This document shows positions 34,401 through 46,990 of a stretch of 64,000 nucleotides of DNA, piece by piece. Numbering within the stretch: position 1 is the stretch's first letter; every line of letters starts with the position of its first letter. The translations under genes and the position numbers were made by a program. The notes under the pieces are model-generated. The model worked only from the letters and a program-made list of their open reading frames with translations. It was not told the origin of the DNA and did no database searches. Location: NCBI GenBank assembly GCA_026545225.1, contig CM048845.1, positions 102,420,033-102,484,032 on the forward strand, read 5' to 3'. The DNA is from Cornus controversa. Its lineage: Eukaryota; Streptophyta; Magnoliopsida; Cornales; Cornaceae.

Positions 34401-37400
34401 GGGAAAACGATTGCTGCACATGTGGCTAAAACAGCCTTTATTAGATGTGGGTGAGATCAACTCCAGGCTAGATTTGGTACAAGCATTTGTGGAGGACACT
34501 GCACTTTGCCAAGAACTGAGGCAACATTTGAAGAGAATTCCAGATATTGAGCGATTGATGCGCAATCTTGAGAAGAGGAGAGCTAGTTTGCAGCATATTG
34601 TAAAGCTTTACCAGGTACTTTCTACTTTTTTCTATATTTTAATTATTTTATGGTATGGCTGTACTCGTCACAATACCTATCTGATTTGTAATTTTTTCAC
34701 TTAGTTACAATGTTATTAGGAATGAAATGCTTGGAGTATCATTAACACTGCATGCCTACTAGATGTTAATGCATTATACAAATGTAGCATTAAGGTTACT
34801 CCACTTTATGAACGTTTTGTGAAAATTGACAATGTATACATTTAATATATATATATACATTTTTTTTCCACATGCAGTCAAGTATCAGACTTCCATACAT
34901 AAAAAGTGCCTTGGGGCGGTATGATGGGCAATTTTCATCTCTGATCACGGAGAGGTATTTGGATCCCCTAGAGCTCTGGACTGATGATAATCACTTGAAT
35001 AAGTTCATTGGCCTTGTGGAAACTTCTGTTGACCTTGATCAACTTGAGAATGGGGAATATATGATTTCATCTGATTATGACCCAAAATTATCTGAACTGA
35101 AAAATGAGCAAGAGTCATTGGAAAGGCAGATACACAATTTGCACAAGCAAACTGCTAATGATCTTGATCTGGCTCTCGACAAGGCTTTAAAGCTAGATAA
35201 GGGCACACAATTTGGACACGTATTTCGAATTACAAAAAAGGAAGAGCCAAAAGTAAGGAAAAAGCTTAATAGCCATTTTATTGTTCTTGAAACCCGCAAG
35301 GATGGAGTGAAATTTACAAGCACAAAGCTGAAGAAATTAGGGGACCAGTACCAAAAGATACTTGAGGAGTATAAGAAGTGTCAGAAAGAGCTTGTTGCCC
35401 GAGTTGTTCAAACTGCCTCAACTTTCTCTGAGGTATTTGTAATTTATTTTACCTTATTGTTTTATCTGGCTATTGTTCTGAATTAATTGAAGTTTTACTT
35501 GTGCAGGTCTTCGAGGGTTTAGCTGGGTTGCTCTCAGAGTTGGATGTCTTACTTAGTTTTGCTGATCTGGCTGCTAGCTGCCCCACTCCTTACACAAGAC
35601 CAGAAATCACTTCATCGGTAGTGATTTACCAGTTATTTGATCCTTTTCGTTTTTTGGCAACATTAATGATTCTCTTTCTTCACACTTGCTATAGATATGC
35701 TTCTTGAAATGTTTTGGCTATGGCAGGATGAGGGAGATATTATATTAGAAGGGAGTAGGCATCCTTGCGTGGAAGCTCAAGACTGGGTGAATTTTATACC
35801 AAATGATTGTAAACTAGTGAGTTTATGTGCAATGTTGGGCATGATGCTTCCTCTGGCTGTTTTTATTGAAGTTGCTCTTTGCTTGATTTTTTTGGTCTCT
35901 CACAATCCAGGTCAGAGAGAAGAGTTGGTTTCAAATCATCACAGGCCCTAACATGGGTGGAAAATCCACATTTATACGGCAGGTGTGCTCACTTTTTGCA
36001 GAAATTTTTTTCTCTCTTTCAACTCTTTCAAGGTGAATATACTTGGTAATTGGAATGTTCCTATTTTAGTGTTTGTGTGTGTGTGCGTGTGTTGGTCACC
36101 AGCAATAGTCTAGTCGAACACTATTTTAGGCAGTAATAACTGACATATGTTGCTATTTCTTTTGTTTTGAGCTCACCATATTGGAGAGCTTATCCCATGG
36201 CAGACGAACAATCATCTATTTTCTTGTTATATAGGAAGCTAGGACACTGTCAATAATGTTACGAAGTTCTGATTTTTTTTTTTTGTTTTTTTACCAATTT
36301 GTTTTATCCAACTTTTATTTGCTTTTTATATGTTTGTTATATCTAATATTTCTCTGCACATGCAGGTTGGAGTGAACATCCTGATGGCACAAGTTGGTTC
36401 TTTTGTTCCTTGTGACAGAGCTAGCATTTCAGTTCGTGATTGTATTTTTGCTCGAGTGGGTGCTGGCGACTGCCAGGTGAGTTCCATTGCATGTTCTTGT
36501 TGGAATTTGGGACATTGAACTATGCAAATTAACTTGGTGCAATAGTTGATTCAATGGAGATCCTTCGTTATACTCACTGTGTTAATCTACCATCCATTTT
36601 ATTTTAACACACACTAATAGCAACCTACCACGATCATCTTATTGATTTTGTAGCAAAGGAATCAAGAGGTACTCTAAAAGCGGTTTGATGGTGTATATTA
36701 ACTGCAGGAGAAAGAGAGAGACTATTAAAATATAAACAAGGAAAAAAAAAAAGGAACAGTTGAATTAAAGAAGGTTGGCAGTTACCTTTTTTAAAAAAGG
36801 TAACTTTTAGTCACCTTTCTTGAGGTATAGCATAATTACACGGGCCTCCTTTTTTGATTAAAAAATTGTACTATCTTCTCCTTGTGTTAGTACTTTGCAC
36901 TAGATTCCCTCTACATTCATGGTCAACAAAAGTCAAAAGACTAAATCTACTTGTGTCAGCAAAAGTAAATTGTGAATTTGCCTCATCTTTTTACATTATT
37001 CCATTGCAACAATAACTATTGAGGGAAAAATTACACTCCCTATTAACGCCATCCATTGGAAATGTTCAACAAGGGAGGTTAGCATATTTTTTAATCAGAA
37101 GAAGGCACTTGTAATTATTCTATACCTCAGGGAAGGTGAGTATAATTTAAGTCTTTTTTTTCATTAACTAATTATTCCAGCATGAAATTCTAGGAGTTTA
37201 TGGATGCAAAACGAATAGTTTTATAGTGATATTAGAATTTTATAAATGTCAGTCTCGGCAATCTTTTTGCTCATTGAAGTTTTTCATTTTAACTTATAAA
37301 TCAACCATTTAGATGCATCCCTATGGATTTCAAAGTTTGTTTATTTATTTATATAAATTTGGATTTCAGAGTTATCAACCGATGGTTTTCCATCATGCAA

Positions 37401-40400
37401 TAGAGATGTTTCTTGGGTAGGATGGAAATAAAAACCTAGCGTGGTATTTCCTTGTAATATGACTTGGCTATCTGTCTTCTTCTTTAAATAGTTGCGTGGA
37501 GTTTCTACATTTATGCAAGAAATGCTGGAGACTGCATCAATCTTGAAAGGAGCTACTGATAAGTCACTGATAATCATTGACGAGTTGGGCCGTGGGACAT
37601 CAACTTATGATGGATTTGGTTAGTTTCATATTGAACATCTTATCGGTTTTTACTCTCTCTCTCTCTCTCACACACACACATCTGAATTATTATTTTTAGT
37701 TGGGGATTGGGGCCCTGGCTTGAGTTCATCACTTTATACCTGTTTGCCACATGCAAACACATGACAATAAAAATCAAAAGTTCTTGAGAAGAATATCACC
37801 TCATCGAGTTACAAGAGACATAGGTTTGAATCAGTGTTATTGCAATTCCCTAGTGCCTCTGCTGTCCATAATACAGATCATGTCTTCTGAAGTGTGGGTA
37901 CACTTATCAAAGGCTAACTTCTTTATGGCTCATGTATATCCTTGTACATGCTCAGGCGTTGTTTCTACAATCATGCTGAATTTAAAATTTTTTCTTAAAT
38001 TAGAATTTGAAACTCTTTCCCCTCGATGCAATATAGCTATGCCCGAAACCAGAAGAGAAATCTGTGTGTGTGTGTGTCTTTCTGTATGTTTATCTGTCTA
38101 TAAATTGAAATATAGATCATTTTCGTCATAATTACACTTTTCAGTCACTGGCCATCTCATGTTATTAAGCATGGACAATTTGTTGAATATTTGCAGTGTT
38201 TAATTTTCATGCCCAATTATATTTTTAATTCTGAATCTACCATATCAGTTAGCAGCCCAGTCCAGGGAATGTGCTAATATATTTACGGTTTCACAAGGTA
38301 GGTAATGATGTTGTCCCCCTTCTTTTTGTTTAGTAGACATGTAGTAGTTGTCTTATTTTAATTATAAAACAATTGCATTGCTTATATTTTAATTTAAATC
38401 TGATATAATCCATAAAGCGATCATATTGATGTAGTGATGAAGAGTATATTACTACTATCAATGTGTTAATCATTGTCAATCTTGTTATACTCACATATTT
38501 TTGGGGCTACAGATATCACGGAGTTTTAATGATATGGTTTTTGTGGACGGTTTAATCAAAACATGTTCCAACACTATATTCAGTCTATGTGTGAGACATA
38601 CTAGTGGCACATTGTCATTATTGTTAGCATGTAGTACGTGCAGATGCAACAAATCATTCTCATTTTCAGCATTTTAAACCATACTTAGCAAACACTTGCC
38701 TCAATCACAGCAGCAGTGAACTATATGGTTGGCTACACTTGTTCTTCCATTCAGCTTTATCTAGGACCTTGGCTAAATGCCATGAATTTTATGGTTTCAA
38801 ATACCAAAGTTGAGCCTTGATTGTGTGAGAGTGCATTTACACCAAATAGGTGATGATCCAGTTGCTTTTCAAGTGTAAATCGACTTAAACATCAAACTTC
38901 TAACTATTCCCCAGAGGTATGGTTTTTGAATTGGATGGTTTGTTGAATATGTGTATTTTTTATAATTGGTTTCCTTGGAAGTAATGAAAGGAAATAAGAG
39001 AATATTGAATGTACTTGGTAACTCTGAAAGAGGCATGAACAAGCACCTGGTTCTTGTAAATTTAACATAAATATGTGCAGTAAGTTCTTGTAAATCTAAC
39101 ATAAACATGTGCAGTATATTGGACAATTCTGTGTAATCATAAAAAATCTTTCTCAGAAGATTCTTTGCTAGTAGTTACCCTAGTGCTTGGAGCGAGTTTT
39201 TTTTTTTCCTTGGAATTTTAAAAATTTGTAAAACTAAAAAACTAGATTCTGTACTAGCCTTGGAATACTTTTGTTCTTTGGAAATTGTGAAATTTCAATG
39301 AAAATTTTCACAAAAAATTAAAGTTAAAGTATCAACTTTAAGATGGATACACAAGAATGAAAGTCGGTGCTCTGTGATAGAGAAGGAAAAGGGACTATCT
39401 TAGTGTTGTATGGTCATCTTAAATGCATGTTTGACCCATAAGTTCATTGGAATTCTTTGCAGGATAAATTCACCTTTTTGAACTAGTGATTCCAATGCCA
39501 TTGGGTTTGTTTTTTGATGCATGGTTTGTCCTGATTCATGAACTTATTATTTAATTTTACTCTGATTTTCAGGTTTAGCTTGGGCCATTTGTGAGCACCT
39601 TGTTGAAGTGATTAAAGCACCTACTTTGTTTGCAACCCACTTTCATGAACTAACTGCATTAGCTCATGAAAATGCCGATCATGAAGCTTCTTCAGAGAAA
39701 ATTGTTGGCGTGGCAAATTATCATGTCAGTGCACACATAGACTCTTTGAACCGCAAGCTGACAATGCTTTACAAGGTAGGTAGTTCTCCTGAATTTTATC
39801 CGTTTTTGTTGTATGAATCTGTATCCTATATTTATGATTATTTTGTATACATCCAAGGCAATGAAATTCCACTTACCTCCTTAAGTCCAGAATTCCCCCA
39901 ATTCTGCCCCACCCGCCCATCTAAATTGAACCTGACTGACCTTTGCATAGCTGGCTCTGTAGTATCTGCATGGTGGAGAGGCAATCAGCTAGCTTTGTCC
40001 AGAACCTCCAGGGCATGATTTCTTTCTTTTTCCTTTTAATCTCGGCAACAACTAAGCATAGCATAAAACAATAACATTAATGCTACATTTGGATTTGTGG
40101 ATTTGGACCAGGTGGAGTTGAAATTGGAAGTCCAAATCCACATGACTTGTTTGGATGATTAATTACACAATGGATTTCAAATGGGTAAAATCCGCTTGAG
40201 GCCCCAAAATTGGTGGATTTCAATAACACCTAATCAGGCATTATTTGTCAAATCCCTTGGAGATTCGATTGCCAATCCTGATTCTTTTCAACATTGAGAC
40301 AGAGCTGTCATCTTGGAAGACAAGGTGCAATCTCACGGAAGCAAATCAAAGTGATCTCCAACACAAAGCCCTAGCATCAGCACATGCCATGGTTCCAAGA

Positions 40401-43400
40401 TCTGGGATTTTCAACAGAGACCAAGAAAGGATGTGATAGAGTTGTCTAACATTCGGAATGACAGGGTCTGTAGTCGACGAGGAAATTGTGCAGATTTGAA
40501 GCTCCGGGGTATGGCATAAGCACCAAAGACCATAGATGCTTAGTTGGCTGCCCAATCAAAATACTTGCTTTGATAATAAATAACTTATTTCATCACTAAA
40601 CTAAGGGGGTGACGTTGTCCAAGTTGTTTCTGTTCATTCATGGTTTCCAATCTGCAACTATCCACTGAGCTGCTAGGATTTGCTGTGCAAGCAAACTACT
40701 ATATTACTTCATGTTTACTTAAATTTTGAAATATTTAATCGACTATATAATGAATATGGATTTTTTAGAGAAAAAATTAAGAGGAAGAAAAAATTAACCC
40801 ACAATGCATGTGTTAAAACTTGTAATTTTTGTTTAAGAAGAAGATGCAGAAGTGGAAGAAGTATAATATACTTGCATCATTGTACTTTGTTAAAATTAGT
40901 TTTCTCTTTTCTATTTTCTTACAACAGTTGGCTAACATGAAGAGCGTATAATAATCATCCTTTTTTCCTTTTTCTTTTCTTTTTTCCCACTTAACATAGA
41001 TTGACTGCCTTTATAAAAAGTTCTCTTTACTGCCTTTTAGAGTTGTATGTGCATTTTTAAGCTCAATGCCTCGTAAATATTTTTTTAGTTATTGAAGTCC
41101 ACCTATATTCCATCCATTGCTTAACTTTTGTTGTTTAAATTTGCAATATTAGGTGACGTTGCCTAGAGATCTTGATTTCGCACTCGAAACCTTTAAACCC
41201 TTGGTTTTCGTCTCACAAAATGACCAGTTTGTCATGACAGAATATCGATCTAAAGATAAGTTTGAGTTGTACAGAAACAGTCGCATAATTTTGTCTAAGA
41301 TAATCTTATAATGGAAAATGCATCTTGCAAATTTTGGCACACAAATGAAGATAGATTGTAATTGCTTTCTTGCTCATTTTTTCAGTTTGATGAAATGGGG
41401 TATCATCTAATGATTTACCATACCCACATTGGTATTCCTTCCTTATTTAAATATATGAAGTCCTTGTCTTGTCATTATAATAAGATTGCAAATCAGTCAA
41501 CATGCTTGTTCTTAGATTTGTGGCCCTGGATTTAGTAGAATAGCAGAACAGGATTTCTGTACCTGACTGGATAATGGTGGCAAAATCTTTGTTTGAAATC
41601 AATTGCTTGACAGATCAGATTTGGAAAATCTGTGTTTATTGATGGTGAAGCCCATTTAATAAAATTAGGAGTGAATGATCTGTTCTCCAATAATCAAGAT
41701 ACTTTAAGATGTTTCTTATGTCTTCACCTTGCTACTCAGCATGTTTTATTATGCAAATTCAATTAGCATATTCTTTGAGTAATTTGTGCTTTCACTTACT
41801 CTTTTATGTGATTTACTTTCCAGGTAGAGCCAGGGGCCTGTGATCAAAGTTTTGGTATTCATGTTGCAGAGTTTGCAAACTTTCCTGAAAGTGTCGTCGC
41901 CCTTGCCAGAGAAAAGGCTGCTGAGTTGGAAGACTTTTCACCTGCTGCTATCTTTTCAAGTGATGCTAAAGAAGAGGTCTGGTCTCTTATTATCTTAAAA
42001 CGCTCTTGACAAGGCATTAGTGAAACGTATTGCATATGATCTGGCTTTTAATCTTTTGAAATATATATATATTAGGGGATGGTGGTGAGTCCTAAATGCA
42101 TGCATTAATAAGTAAAATCTATACTTCAAAAACTGAGGAGTAAGTGTATCAGACTTGACAAGACATGGGCATAAGTACGGGTATTGTTGGTAACATTGCA
42201 TTAAGAATGTCCAACATAGGAATAAAGAATCACGTGCTAGTTCACTTAAAGTTTCCTGGGGTACCTTCCAACTCATTCCTTTTATTACATGTATGTGAAG
42301 TTATTTTGCAACTTCATTATACAATAAGTTGGGAAAAAAAAAATGGGATCTGACACCTAGCACACACTAGGGGGGGTGACCACGGTTCGGATTGGTTTGG
42401 ATTAGGCACTAAACCTAATCCAAACCGTGGTACACGGATTGACTAAATTTCAATCCGAACCAAACCGTGGCCAAACCTAATCCGAACTGAACCGAACCGT
42501 TAGAACGCGGATTGGTTCGATTCAGATTGACGGATTGGGCCTACTCAATATTTAATAATAAATTCAATTTCACTAATCTGATTAATGTGCAAAACTATAA
42601 CAAACACTGAAAATTAATGTGCAAAACTAGTCATTCCCTTGGAAGTTTAGCTTGCAACAGTAGGAAACTACATTCACTGAAAGTCTACAAAACTAGTCCA
42701 CCGGATGACTACTTTCTTTACTTACCCAGTCTCACGTGTACATACTAGTGGATAGCTAATTAGCTATTAAATTACTGAACATCAATTAAGAACTCTTATC
42801 AGGAACATTTCAAAACCCTTGGAGTGGAGACACAATAAAATCAAGCAACCAAACAGTTTGGTCCAAACTGAGCAACAATTTAAAACATCCAAAATAAAAA
42901 AATCCAATCATAAATTTATATTTAGTATAATTGTATTCTACTATTCTGTATATATTTTATATTTATATATTATATATCATTCATTAGATATCATTATATC
43001 ATATAAAATTATAAAATATATAAATTAGCCACGGTTCGGTTTCACAGTTCGGATCGGTTTTTTTAGGCATCAATTCGTGAACCAAACCGTGGCCAACGGA
43101 TTTGCATTTTTAAATCCATAACCGAACCATTACGAACGGATTAGCCATGGTTCGGACAGGTTCGATTCGGATTCACGGATTTTTTGAACACCCCTAGCAC
43201 ACACCATTACCTGACAAACATGCCTAAATCCATGTAACAAATTATGATCCATGTCATGACAATGAAGATTTATTGGAGTGACACATTTAGACTACAAATA
43301 TATAGTTGATCAAGTGTAGTAGAAAGAGAGCGTATGTGTATTTGAGTAGTTTTAGGAGAAAGTGATAAAAAAAAATTCTCTGGAGTGGATACTTCAGGAC

Positions 43401-43812
43401 ATTTTATTTATTAAATTTTTTTTAAGATGACTTGATATCTCCTTTTTTTTTTTTCCTTTGTTGTGCTACTTAGGAGGCCATTGTTCATGACAGGCATAAA
43501 AACTTTTGGACCTCTAGCCTTCCAATTAGTAACCAGATGACTTGTTACTTCTCATGTATTGGGCTGGTATGTGTTATCAGATTTTTATTGTTAATTAGTT
43601 ATGATTTACAGGTGGGATTGAAACGGAAGAGAGAAAGTAACCCAGATGATATGTCCAGAGGTGCTGCCCGGGCTCACCAGTTCTTGAAGGATTTCTCTGA
43701 TTTGCCACTAGAGAAGATGGAATTGAAGCAGGCTTTGCAACAAGTGCGAAAGCTGAAGGATGACTTGGAGGAGGATGCCGCGAACTGCCACTGGCTCCAG
43801 CAATTCTTTTAG
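31462..43812 (+). CDS. MSH2: DNA mismatch-repair protein MSH2 (MutS homologue), 13 exons
   Basis: Nuclear MutS-family ATPase that pairs with MSH6, MSH3 or MSH7 to recognise mismatches and small loops. Exons: 31462-31510, 31649-31698, 31813-31845, 33541-34614, 34878-35432, 35507-35617, 35727-35816, 35911-35982, 36366-36476, 37492-37618, 39573-39775, 41824-41976, 43612-43812. All introns are GT-AG and all phases close, giving 942 residues, close to the 937 of Arabidopsis MSH2. It starts [16 protein letters not shown] and ends CHWLQQFF. Domains: N-terminal mismatch-binding and connector regions, lever/clamp in exons 4-5, then the ATPase: Walker A GPNMGGKS (666-673), STFMQEM (720-726), Walker B and signature DELGRGTS (745-752), FATHFHEL (777-784). 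No stop or frameshift interrupts it. Introns 3 and 9-12 are enlarged (1.0-2.0 kb); introns 9 and 12 hold MITEs. I see no sign of loss of function. Confidence 0.97.
36811..37139. mobile_element. MITE in MSH2 intron 9
   Basis: A 329-bp element with terminal inverted repeats. The left end is TCACCTTTCTTGAGGTATAG and continues CATAATTACA. The right end, reverse-complemented, is TCACCTTCCCTGAGGTATAG and continues AATAATTACA. The two agree at about 26 of 30 bases. The interior is non-coding. This terminal sequence (ACTCACCTYCCCTGAGGT) is familiar from eudicot MITEs. The target duplication is unclear because both flanks are AT-rich. Confidence 0.7.
42368..43196. mobile_element. hAT-type MITE in MSH2 intron 12
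   Basis: An 829-bp non-autonomous element beginning TAGGGGGGGTGACCACGG and ending GAACACCCCTA. GCACACAC occurs on each side (42360-42367 and 43197-43204), a perfect 8-bp target duplication typical of hAT transposons. Inside, blocks of the word ACGGTTCGGATTGG and its complement alternate: at 42389-42425 GGTTTGGATTAGG faces CCTAATCCAAACC across 7 bases, so the RNA can fold into strong hairpins. No transposase is encoded. Confidence 0.88.
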
Positions 43813-45065
43813 TTTGTCTTCAAGATGGAAGCTGACGTTTTCCACATTTTGTAAATTAGACAAGTGCCAATGGTCTCTTCCAAAGTGACAGTGAGCAAGG
43901 TAAAGCCCTTGCCTAATGCTCCTTGTCTGCCCCATTTTGCATCTTCGACATGACATGGAAGTATCAAATGCAACTGTCCACCTCAACTTAAGCTGTCACC
44001 AGTTCTCTCTTTCAGCAGGCATACCTGGTGACCATGGTGGAGATTCAGAAAGCATGGGCTGTTCTTGTATGTATGGCTTCTGTTTATAATAACATTATCT
44101 TTTGTCTTAACAAACGGTGCTAATGTGGTTTGTCATGGCTGGAAATTTGTCATTGAATATGAAATTTGCTATGGAGTTATAAGAAATTAGTTATTCCTAA
44201 TATAATTGTACGGAATTCTGCTCGATTACAAATCTGTTTTCTTTTTTTGTGACCTCTTGTCTATAAACAATCAAATTATAGTTATCAGACAGGATTAAGA
44301 ACAATTTTATATCTGCTGGAGTATATCCATGAAATCTGCTTAAGGATTTATAGATACAACATTGTATTAGTGTATGCTAAGGTCAATATAACACAAATAA
44401 AAAAGATTGGTTTCACATAAGCCACAATCTCGCGATAAACTGTTATGTTAGAAAATATGTAACCAGGTTTTATACATTGACCCACATTATAAATATGATT
44501 CATTTGAAAAATTCATACTGAAAGATGATCTTATCACTTCTTAACCAGATAGACCTAACAGTGACATGCAGAGCTATATATATATATGAGAAATCTGGTT
44601 GCAATAGAACACATCTACTTTGTTAATGCAACCAACATCCTCTCTCCGTGTATTTTAACTTTTGTTAATTAGGCTTTTTGAACAATAGTGTGTCCTGAAA
44701 CCTCAATCCACCAATGGCTTAAAATTATAATAATTTATAAATAAAAAGTTAAGAGTGAAGTACCAAAAAGTCAAAGTTTTGGATAGCATGTCTATCTTAA
44801 TGGACATGAACCAAGGAAATATTGATGAATGGAGGTCTCTATCAAATGAATGGCAAAGCTAACTAATATTTGATGAATGGAGGTCTCTATCAATTGAATG
44901 AATGGTCACTCCAGCTGAGGGCCTCTGGGTCTTGTTTGGAAGGCTGATATTTTGGAGAGCTGGACAATGGACATTATGTTGTGGGTCTAGTACTCTATCC
45001 ACAACATGCCGCATAATATCATAAGCTCACATGGTCACTAACAATCTAGAGAGCATGTCATTTTA
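43813..45065. other. MSH2 3' flank, no further gene seen
   Basis: It includes the MSH2 3' untranslated region, whose end cannot be fixed. A short duplication of TGAATGGAGGTCTCTATCAA is found near 44826 and 44874. Nothing else is supportable. Confidence 0.5.
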
Positions 45066-45069
45066 TCGA

Positions 45070-45521
45070 GGGTGTTGTATTCGTGTCGGACACTTGAACA
45101 CCGTGTCGAACATAAGGACACTCTTCGGACACGTGTCATAAAAATGTCCTGATATTTTTCTTTTTAAGACACTTCTCGGACACTCCTTGAATACGTGTCG
45201 GATACTTCGTAACAGTGATATATATTCAAGTATTTCAAAAAGAAATTATATACGTCTAAGTTATGATTAAAAATTTAAGCTAAATATATGTAGAGGACTA
45301 AATAAGTTTGGCTATTTAATCTATTTATCTTTTTTTGTGTGATTCTTAATTGTTTGATGATAAATTGAAGTATTTCTGTAATGTAGTTTCTTTTTTGGAA
45401 TAATTAATATATATTAATATATTATATTATTATTTTATAACCGTATCATAGTCCCATTTGTGTCCTATTTTTTTAGAATTTTTCTTATTGTCGTGTCGTA
45501 TCTGCGTGTATGTGCTTCCTT
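45070..45521. repeat. Dispersed repeat rich in GTGTCGGACAC words
   Basis: It opens GGGTGTTGTATTCGTGTCGG and contains several variants of GTGTCGGACAC/CGGACACGTGTC up to about 45210. It ends GTCGTGTCGTATCTGCGTG and TGTGCTTCCTTAG, phrases recurring at the two ends of a dispersed plant repeat. I see no terminal inverted repeats or target duplication, so its class is open. Confidence 0.45.
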
Positions 45522-46125
45522 AGCAAGCAAGACACCATACAATGTTATTTACCCAAACCACTAACATTTTTGGCCCATTTCTGCCCTTACTATGGGCCTT
45601 GGGCTTTTTCATGTGGGCTTAGATCTTCCTTATTAAATTTTCCATTAATGACTTGACAGTTGACACAATGGTAAAGGGACAGTATACTATATTTATTGAT
45701 AAATGCACATCCATGTTTTGTTTGTATTTTTCTTAGATCAAATAATAGAAGTGTCCCTAATGTTTATTCTCTTATTGGTGAAGTGAGAGACAATAATGTG
45801 TAATTTATATTTGCCTGATACACAGTGGACATTCAAATACATTCAGGACAAAAGAAACTACGACCAAAGGTTTCAAAACTCATGTTCTCAACATGGTTGG
45901 CACGAAAGGATCCAAAGAGTACTCCGATAAATTTGGAGTGGTTTATATATTTATATACATGTATAGGTATAGTAGGGACCTTGGGATAATCAATTATAGT
46001 ACACCAAGAGAGATAATACAAGTATACCTTGTGATATTTATTGATTTTTATTTGTTCATTACAGAAAAGAATCGCAATGATAGTGATTGCATGTCGATTA
46101 TTATTGGTACACAAATATTTTAGAC

Positions 46126-46167
<42 letters not shown>

Positions 46168-46239
46168 TGTGTGTGTGTGTGTATAGAGAGTGACGGATAA
46201 TGCAATGATCTCTCTCCATATGTACGAAGGGAGTGTGTG

Positions 46240-46270
<31 letters not shown>

Positions 46271-46545
46271 TTGTGTATATAAAAGAAGTTTGATTTGATG
46301 GGATTATAAAGAAAGAAAAAAAGGTGTGATGCAATGAGTTACTAATAAAAAAAAGAAAAGAAGAGTGATGTAGTCGATCATTAAACTAATCTAGATGGGA
46401 AATTTTGAAGATTCCCGTAAATACTATTTATATTAAATGAACACTACTATTTTCTGAAGTACTATAGCTACTACATTTGCATATTTTGTAAATGAATCAA
46501 AAGATTTTACTGCAGTCTAATCTGAGTTTGTTTCAGATAGGTAGA
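45522..46545. other. Intergenic with microsatellites
   Basis: No gene. It contains a (TA)n run at 46128-46164, passing into (TG)n, and a (GTAT)n run at about 46241-46270. Both are ordinary slippage repeats. Confidence 0.5.
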
Positions 46546-46990
46546 TAGGGGTGGTAAAATTAGACGAATCCGTCAACGTGACTCGAACACGATACAAAAT
46601 TAACAAATTTACCATACAGAATTAGCAAATATGATTTGACCTTAATTGTATTCATATCATAATTGTGTTAACTCATAATTATTCATGTTTTGAAATTCAT
46701 CTCGTTTAATCTGATTAATCTTATTTAATTAATTGTGTCATAATGGTGTCAGGTGAACTCATAACCTGTTTTAATCCAATTATTATAAACATTTTTATTA
46801 TTTCAATATAAATTCAATATCAATATTATTTTTGGACTTTTTTTCTGTAATTTTATTGTCTTCATTTTTTTTTCTCCATGAATTTAGTTACTATTATCTC
46901 AAATTTTTTTAATATAATTATATTTTGACTCATTTAAATTAAACGAATTAAATAAATTTAACTATGAATTGTAATGCATCATAATCTTCG
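46546..46990. mobile_element. One-ended hAT-like MITE remnant
   Basis: TAGGGGTGGTAAAATTAGACG followed by CGAATCCGTCAACGTGACTC is the usual left end of a common eudicot hAT MITE. The matching right end (…CCACCCCTA) is not found, so the element is truncated or too decayed. The right limit is a guess. Confidence 0.4.

Noticed and set aside
35501-35707. Alternative in-frame continuations of MSH2 exons into introns
   Set aside because: The open frames run past GT donors into intron sequence. Alignment with the known MSH2 protein order and closed phases supports splicing at the stated sites.
40085-40440. MITE in MSH2 intron 11 (GGATTTGTGGATTTGG words)
   Set aside because: The left end looks MITE-like, but no matching inverted right end or target duplication could be found.
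45070-45521. DNA transposon with terminal inverted repeats
   Set aside because: The GTGTCGGACAC words are repeated internally, but the two ends are not inverted copies and no target duplication is seen. Recorded only as a dispersed repeat.
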